From: an uncultured Muribaculaceae bacterium
Lineage (GTDB): Bacteria; Bacteroidota; Bacteroidia; Bacteroidales; Muribaculaceae
Assembly (NCBI GenBank): GCA_910586895.1
Contig: CAJUIW010000025.1
Coordinates: 1-8,769 of the forward strand
Length of the DNA stretch: 8,769 nucleotides
Reading direction: 5' to 3'
Notes under the pieces: generated by a model
What the model saw: the letters and a program-made list of their open reading frames with translations, nothing else
What the model was told of the DNA's origin: nothing
Databases searched by the model: none
Translations under genes and position numbers: made by a program
In this document: in pieces, positions 7,285 through 8,769 of the stretch
Layout of the letters: each line of letters starts with the position of its first letter
How positions within the stretch are numbered: position 1 is the stretch's first letter

Positions 7285-7315
7285 TTTGGATAATTATGTT
7301 TTTTTTATACCTTTG
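7285..7315 (+). promoter_or_regulatory. sigma-ABfr type promoter of the DUF418 gene
   Basis: TTTG (7285-7288), a 19-bp T-rich spacer, then TACCTTTG (7308-7315) fit the Bacteroidota consensus exactly. Transcription should start near 7321-7324, leaving about a 20-base leader before the ATG at 7343. This also rules out the in-frame TTG at 7286 as a start, since it lies in the promoter. Confidence 0.8.
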
Positions 7316-7342
7316 CAAAATAATTTCACCCTGAAAACTACC

Positions 7343-8560
7343 ATGAATATTGCCCCGACACTCCGAAATGAAGGACGCCTCGAAGTAGTGGATGCGCTAC
7401 GTGGATTCGCACTGCTGGCCATTGTCCTGCTCCACAATCTTGAGCACTACAATATTTTCACCGCCCAGCTCTCCGAACCTGCATGGCTCACATCCCTCGG
7501 CCGCTGGCTCACCGACTCAATATACTTCATATTTGCCGGAAAGGCATACGCCACCTTCTCGCTGCTGTTTGGATTCAGCTTCTATATACAGATGAGCAAT
7601 GCACGCCGGCGGGGATACGACTTCCGCATGCGCTTCGCATGGCGGATGCTGCTTCTGCTAGGATTCTCCCAGCTTCATGCGCTATTCTACAACGGCGACA
7701 TACTGCTGCTCTACGCCGTATGCGGCCTGATACTGATACCCGCATCCGGATGGAGCAACCGCACTGTTGCCATCGTGGCCGCGATACTGATGCTGCAGCC
7801 CTACTGCTGGGGTAAGATAGTCTACGCCATATTCAATCCGGAGTATATTGACAACAACTCGCTCTTCATACAGTATGCCGCATCGGCCGAACAGGTAGGC
7901 CGCACCGGAAATATATGGGAGACACTGGCCAACAATATATGGAACGGGCAACTCTACAGCAACTTCTGGCAGGTAGAGGCAGGCCGTCTGTTCCAGACAC
8001 CGGCACTATTCCTGCTCGGCATGCTCGCCGGACGCCTCGAACTCTTTGTTGACTCTCCCCGCAGCCGCCGCTTCTGGCTCCGCGCACTTACAGCCACCGT
8101 GATAGCCGCCATACCGCTTTACTGCCTCAAGACATTCGTGCCGCCCCACATAGAGAATATCACCATACTCTCCTACTACTGCATAGCCATCCCAATGCTG
8201 TTTAACTTCGCATTCATGACCGCGCTCGTAGCCGGATTCACCCTGCTCTGGTACAGCAAATCGTCCCATGGCTACGCAGCCCAGCGCTTCATAATACCCT
8301 ACGGCAAGATGAGCCTTACCAACTATATAGGTCAGTCAATAATAGGTGTGTTCATCTACTATCACTGGGGACTTAACCTTTGGGACTCCGTGGGAGCCGC
8401 CGGCTCAACTGCCATAGCCATAGGTATTTTCATACTACAGCTTGCTTATAGCCGCGCATGGCTCCGCACCCATCGCCAAGGCCCGCTTGAATGGCTGTGG
8501 AAGAAAGGCACATGGCTCCTTTCCGATCGTGACACAACAAAAAACATAGCCAAAGCATAA
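7343..8560 (+). CDS. DUF418 domain membrane protein
   Basis: A 405-residue polytopic membrane protein of the DUF418 family (relative of E. coli YeiB). The N-terminal signature RLEVVDALRGFALLAIVL (12-29), followed by a His-Asn, is the family's first helix. GKAYATFSLLFGFSFYIQ (66-83) is the second conserved block. ALFLLGMLAGRL (221-232) precedes the DUF418 domain proper, which has YGKMSLTNYIGQSIIG (320-335) and the C-terminal SRAWLRTHRQGPLEWLWK (370-387). About eight to ten helices are expected. The frame is open upstream to a TTG at 7286, but that lies within the promoter, so the ATG at 7343 is preferred. Members are often grouped with acyltransferase-like integral membrane proteins. The biochemical role is unknown and I do not infer one. 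It appears monocistronic: the following tRNA has its own promoter. Confidence 0.94.
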   Translation: MNIAPTLRNEGRLEVVDALRGFALLAIVLLHNLEHYNIFTAQLSEPAWLTSLGRWLTDSIYFIFAGKAYATFSLLFGFSFYIQMSNARRRGYDFRMRFAWRMLLLLGFSQLHALFYNGDILLLYAVCGLILIPASGWSNRTVAIVAAILMLQPYCWGKIVYAIFNPEYIDNNSLFIQYAASAEQVGRTGNIWETLANNIWNGQLYSNFWQVEAGRLFQTPALFLLGMLAGRLELFVDSPRSRRFWLRALTATVIAAIPLYCLKTFVPPHIENITILSYYCIAIPMLFNFAFMTALVAGFTLLWYSKSSHGYAAQRFIIPYGKMSLTNYIGQSIIGVFIYYHWGLNLWDSVGAAGSTAIAIGIFILQLAYSRAWLRTHRQGPLEWLWKKGTWLLSDRDTTKNIAKA

Positions 8561-8575
8561 AAAATCGGCAAAACA

Positions 8576-8607
8576 TTTGCACCATCCAAAAAAACTCACT
8601 ACATTTG
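8576..8607 (+). promoter_or_regulatory. Promoter of tRNA-Ser
   Basis: TTTG (8576-8579), a 20-bp spacer, then TACATTTG (8600-8607) match the Bacteroidota sigma-ABfr consensus. Both boxes lie in copies of an 11-bp direct repeat ACATTTGCACC (8573-8583 and 8601-8611). The transcript would begin near 8613-8616, leaving about 27 bases of leader before the mature tRNA. Confidence 0.78.
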
Positions 8608-8615
8608 CACCGCAT

Positions 8616-8630
8616 AAGCCCAAAAGGCTT
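8616..8630 (+). other. Small hairpin in the tRNA leader
   Basis: AAGCC (8616-8620), loop CAAAA, GGCTT (8626-8630) form a 5-bp hairpin between the promoter and the tRNA. It could mark the 5' end of the precursor for processing. No T-run follows, so it is not a clear terminator for the DUF418 gene. Confidence 0.35.
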
Positions 8631-8641
8631 TACATAACCAC

Positions 8642-8731
8642 GGAGAGGTGGGTGAGTGGCTGAAACCACCAGTTTGCTAAACTGACGTAGGAGCAATCCT
8701 ACCACGAGTTCGAATCTCGTCCTCTCCGCCA
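8642..8731 (+). tRNA. tRNA-Ser, anticodon GCU (reads AGC/AGU)
   Basis: A class II tRNA that can be folded by hand. The acceptor stem is GGAGAGG (8642-8648) with CCTCTCC (8721-8727). The D stem is GGT/ACC (8651-8653/8665-8667). The anticodon arm is 8669-8685 with loop TTGCTAA and anticodon GCT at 8676-8678. The long variable arm has a perfect 6-bp stem (GTAGGA 8687-8692, TCCTAC 8697-8702), the mark of serine tRNAs. The T arm is ACGAG-TTCGAAT-CTCGT (8704-8720). The discriminator is G8728, and the next three bases are CCA (8729-8731), so the 3' end appears encoded. The outermost anticodon-stem pair is a C-A mismatch (8669/8685). Confidence 0.98.
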
Positions 8732-8739
8732 AAACGAAA

Positions 8740-8766
8740 GAAAGTCAAGCTCTAAGCTTGACTTTC
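8740..8766 (+). terminator. Hairpin downstream of tRNA-Ser, likely terminator
   Basis: GAAAGTCAAGC (8740-8750), loop TCTAA, GCTTGACTTTC (8756-8766) form a perfect 11-bp stem just after the tRNA. The window ends three bases later, so a plus-strand T-tract cannot be checked. On the minus strand the hairpin is followed by a T-rich run (TTTCGTTTT), so it may also stop leftward transcription from a gene beyond the window. Confidence 0.6.
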
Positions 8767-8769
8767 GTC

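Noticed and set aside
7286..7342. TTG start giving a 424-residue DUF418 protein
   Set aside because: The TTG overlaps the -33 box of a well-matched promoter, so it would not be in the transcript. The family N-terminus begins after the ATG at 7343.

Overview
The window is chromosomal DNA from a member of the Bacteroidota, most likely the order Bacteroidales. A gut lineage such as Muribaculaceae is a guess from overall protein style, not a demonstrated placement. The phylum call rests on three things. Starts lack Shine-Dalgarno sequences and are instead A/T-rich upstream. At least two promoters fit the Bacteroidota sigma-ABfr pattern TTTG-N19/20-TAnnTTTG (7285-7315 and 8576-8607). The proteins also have the character of that phylum.

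Layout. Positions 1-540 hold no convincing protein gene. This stretch contains several nested inverted repeats (131-286) and, at 451-541, a compact array of ten GTTACC/GTTTCC units with about 9-bp spacing and inverted copies, ending at the stop codon of the next gene. On the minus strand, 4649 down to 541 is a probable two-gene operon: an MFS permease resembling the MFSD1 group, then a PMCA-type calcium-translocating P-type ATPase, 23 bp apart. A divergent intergenic region (4650-4756) separates it from a plus-strand AI-2E family permease (4757-5911). That gene overlaps by 4 bp, tail to tail, with a small minus-strand DUF2007 gene. The DUF2007 gene lies 28 bp downstream of mltG, the endolytic murein transglycosylase, and is probably co-transcribed with it. 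A second divergent region (7229-7342) separates mltG from a plus-strand DUF418 membrane protein. A tRNA-Ser(GCU) with its own promoter and a downstream hairpin closes the window.

Function. This is mostly housekeeping and membrane biology: calcium export, solute transport, control of glycan strand length in peptidoglycan, and a serine tRNA. I see no phage, transposase, CRISPR, toxin-antitoxin or defence genes. Apart from the two probable operons, the genes are not obviously one pathway. The unexplained material is in the first 540 bases: the GTTWCC array, which can form crossing stems and is open in a 9-bp-periodic frame on both strands, and the inverted-repeat cluster upstream of it. These are the best candidates for something undescribed, either a dispersed intergenic repeat family or a structured RNA. 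The sequence alone does not prove either.
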